Below are positions 63,985 through 64,000 of a DNA stretch of 64,000 bases, one piece after another. Each line of letters starts with the position of its first letter. Positions within the stretch are counted from its first letter, which is position 1. The notes beneath the pieces are model-generated. The model was not told the origin of the DNA. It searched no databases and saw only the letters and a list, made by a program, of their open reading frames with translations. The translations under genes and the position numbers were made by a program. Source of the stretch: Acetobacterium sp. KB-1 (lineage in GTDB: Bacteria; Bacillota; Clostridia; Eubacteriales; Eubacteriaceae). The DNA is taken from the NCBI RefSeq assembly GCF_003260995.1, contig NZ_CP030040.1, positions 1-64,000 of the forward strand. Direction: 5' to 3'.

Positions 63985-64000
63985 ATGATTATTACAGATG
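63985..64000 (+). CDS. Start of a gene cut by the window edge
   Basis: ATG 63985 follows AGAGGAGAAA and reads MIITD before the window ends. Position directly after arsA suggests another arsenic gene such as arsD or a transporter, but five residues cannot show it. Confidence 0.5.

Overview
The window looks like a chromosomal segment of a low-to-mid GC acetogenic Clostridium relative, most probably Acetobacterium or another member of the Eubacteriaceae. This rests on a formate-tetrahydrofolate ligase gene, two UroD-fold corrinoid-type methyltransferases with a GPH-family transporter, strong Shine-Dalgarno sites and anaerobe-type iron-sulfur genes. The genus is an inference; no rRNA gene is present. 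No tRNA, rRNA or CRISPR array was seen.

Layout. 1-360: end of an IS21-type element with four GTGGCTC repeats. 0.4-3.9 kb: an AT-rich cadmium/zinc/lead module (CadC repressor, detached heavy-metal-binding protein, CadA ATPase, CopZ-like iron-sulfur protein). 4.2-7.7 kb: an old IS21 remnant cut by a complete second IS21 element. 7.7-13.2 kb: decayed signalling genes, including a receiver/PAS/HD-GYP deletion scar and a diguanylate cyclase split by an IS3 element whose two ends are each present three times in tandem. 13.4-19.2 kb: BlaI/BlaR1-like pair, metallo-beta-lactamase-fold hydrolase, YjbR protein, and a 5TMR-PAS-GGDEF-HD-GYP gene split by a 154-bp MITE. 19.5-37.8 kb: metabolic and repair genes (two methyltransferases, LexA-type-controlled dinB, DinG-like helicase, HxlR/PPOX pair, GPH transporter, SLC13 permease, fhs, flavodoxin, FAD protein). 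38.0-48.2 kb: TetR-cheA-cheW-mcp-cheB-cheD-hybrid kinase-receiver chemotaxis-like operon, with no cheR seen. 48.4-53.2 kb: ArsR-controlled operon of permeases, CDF exporter, tandem Usp and a small redox-disulfide protein. 54.3-64.0 kb: an arsenic/thiol island with two arsenate reductases, a further ArsR, an HdrA-N-like protein, a two-cluster ferredoxin, a DGC-domain/GcvH lipoyl-domain fusion, two more DGC proteins, an iron-sulfur protein with a cysteine desulfurase, dihydrolipoyl dehydrogenase and a two-domain ArsA ATPase.

How the genes may work together. The most unusual part is 55.3-64.0 kb. A carrier that should be lipoylated, fused to a Cys-rich DGC domain, sits with a dihydrolipoyl dehydrogenase, iron-sulfur electron carriers, a cysteine desulfurase and arsenic genes under ArsR-like operators. 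I infer a lipoyl-dithiol-based route for handling arsenic, another soft metal or sulfur/selenium, and know of no described system with exactly this composition. The second theme is insertion damage: two genes rejoin exactly in frame when the inserted element and one target duplication are removed.
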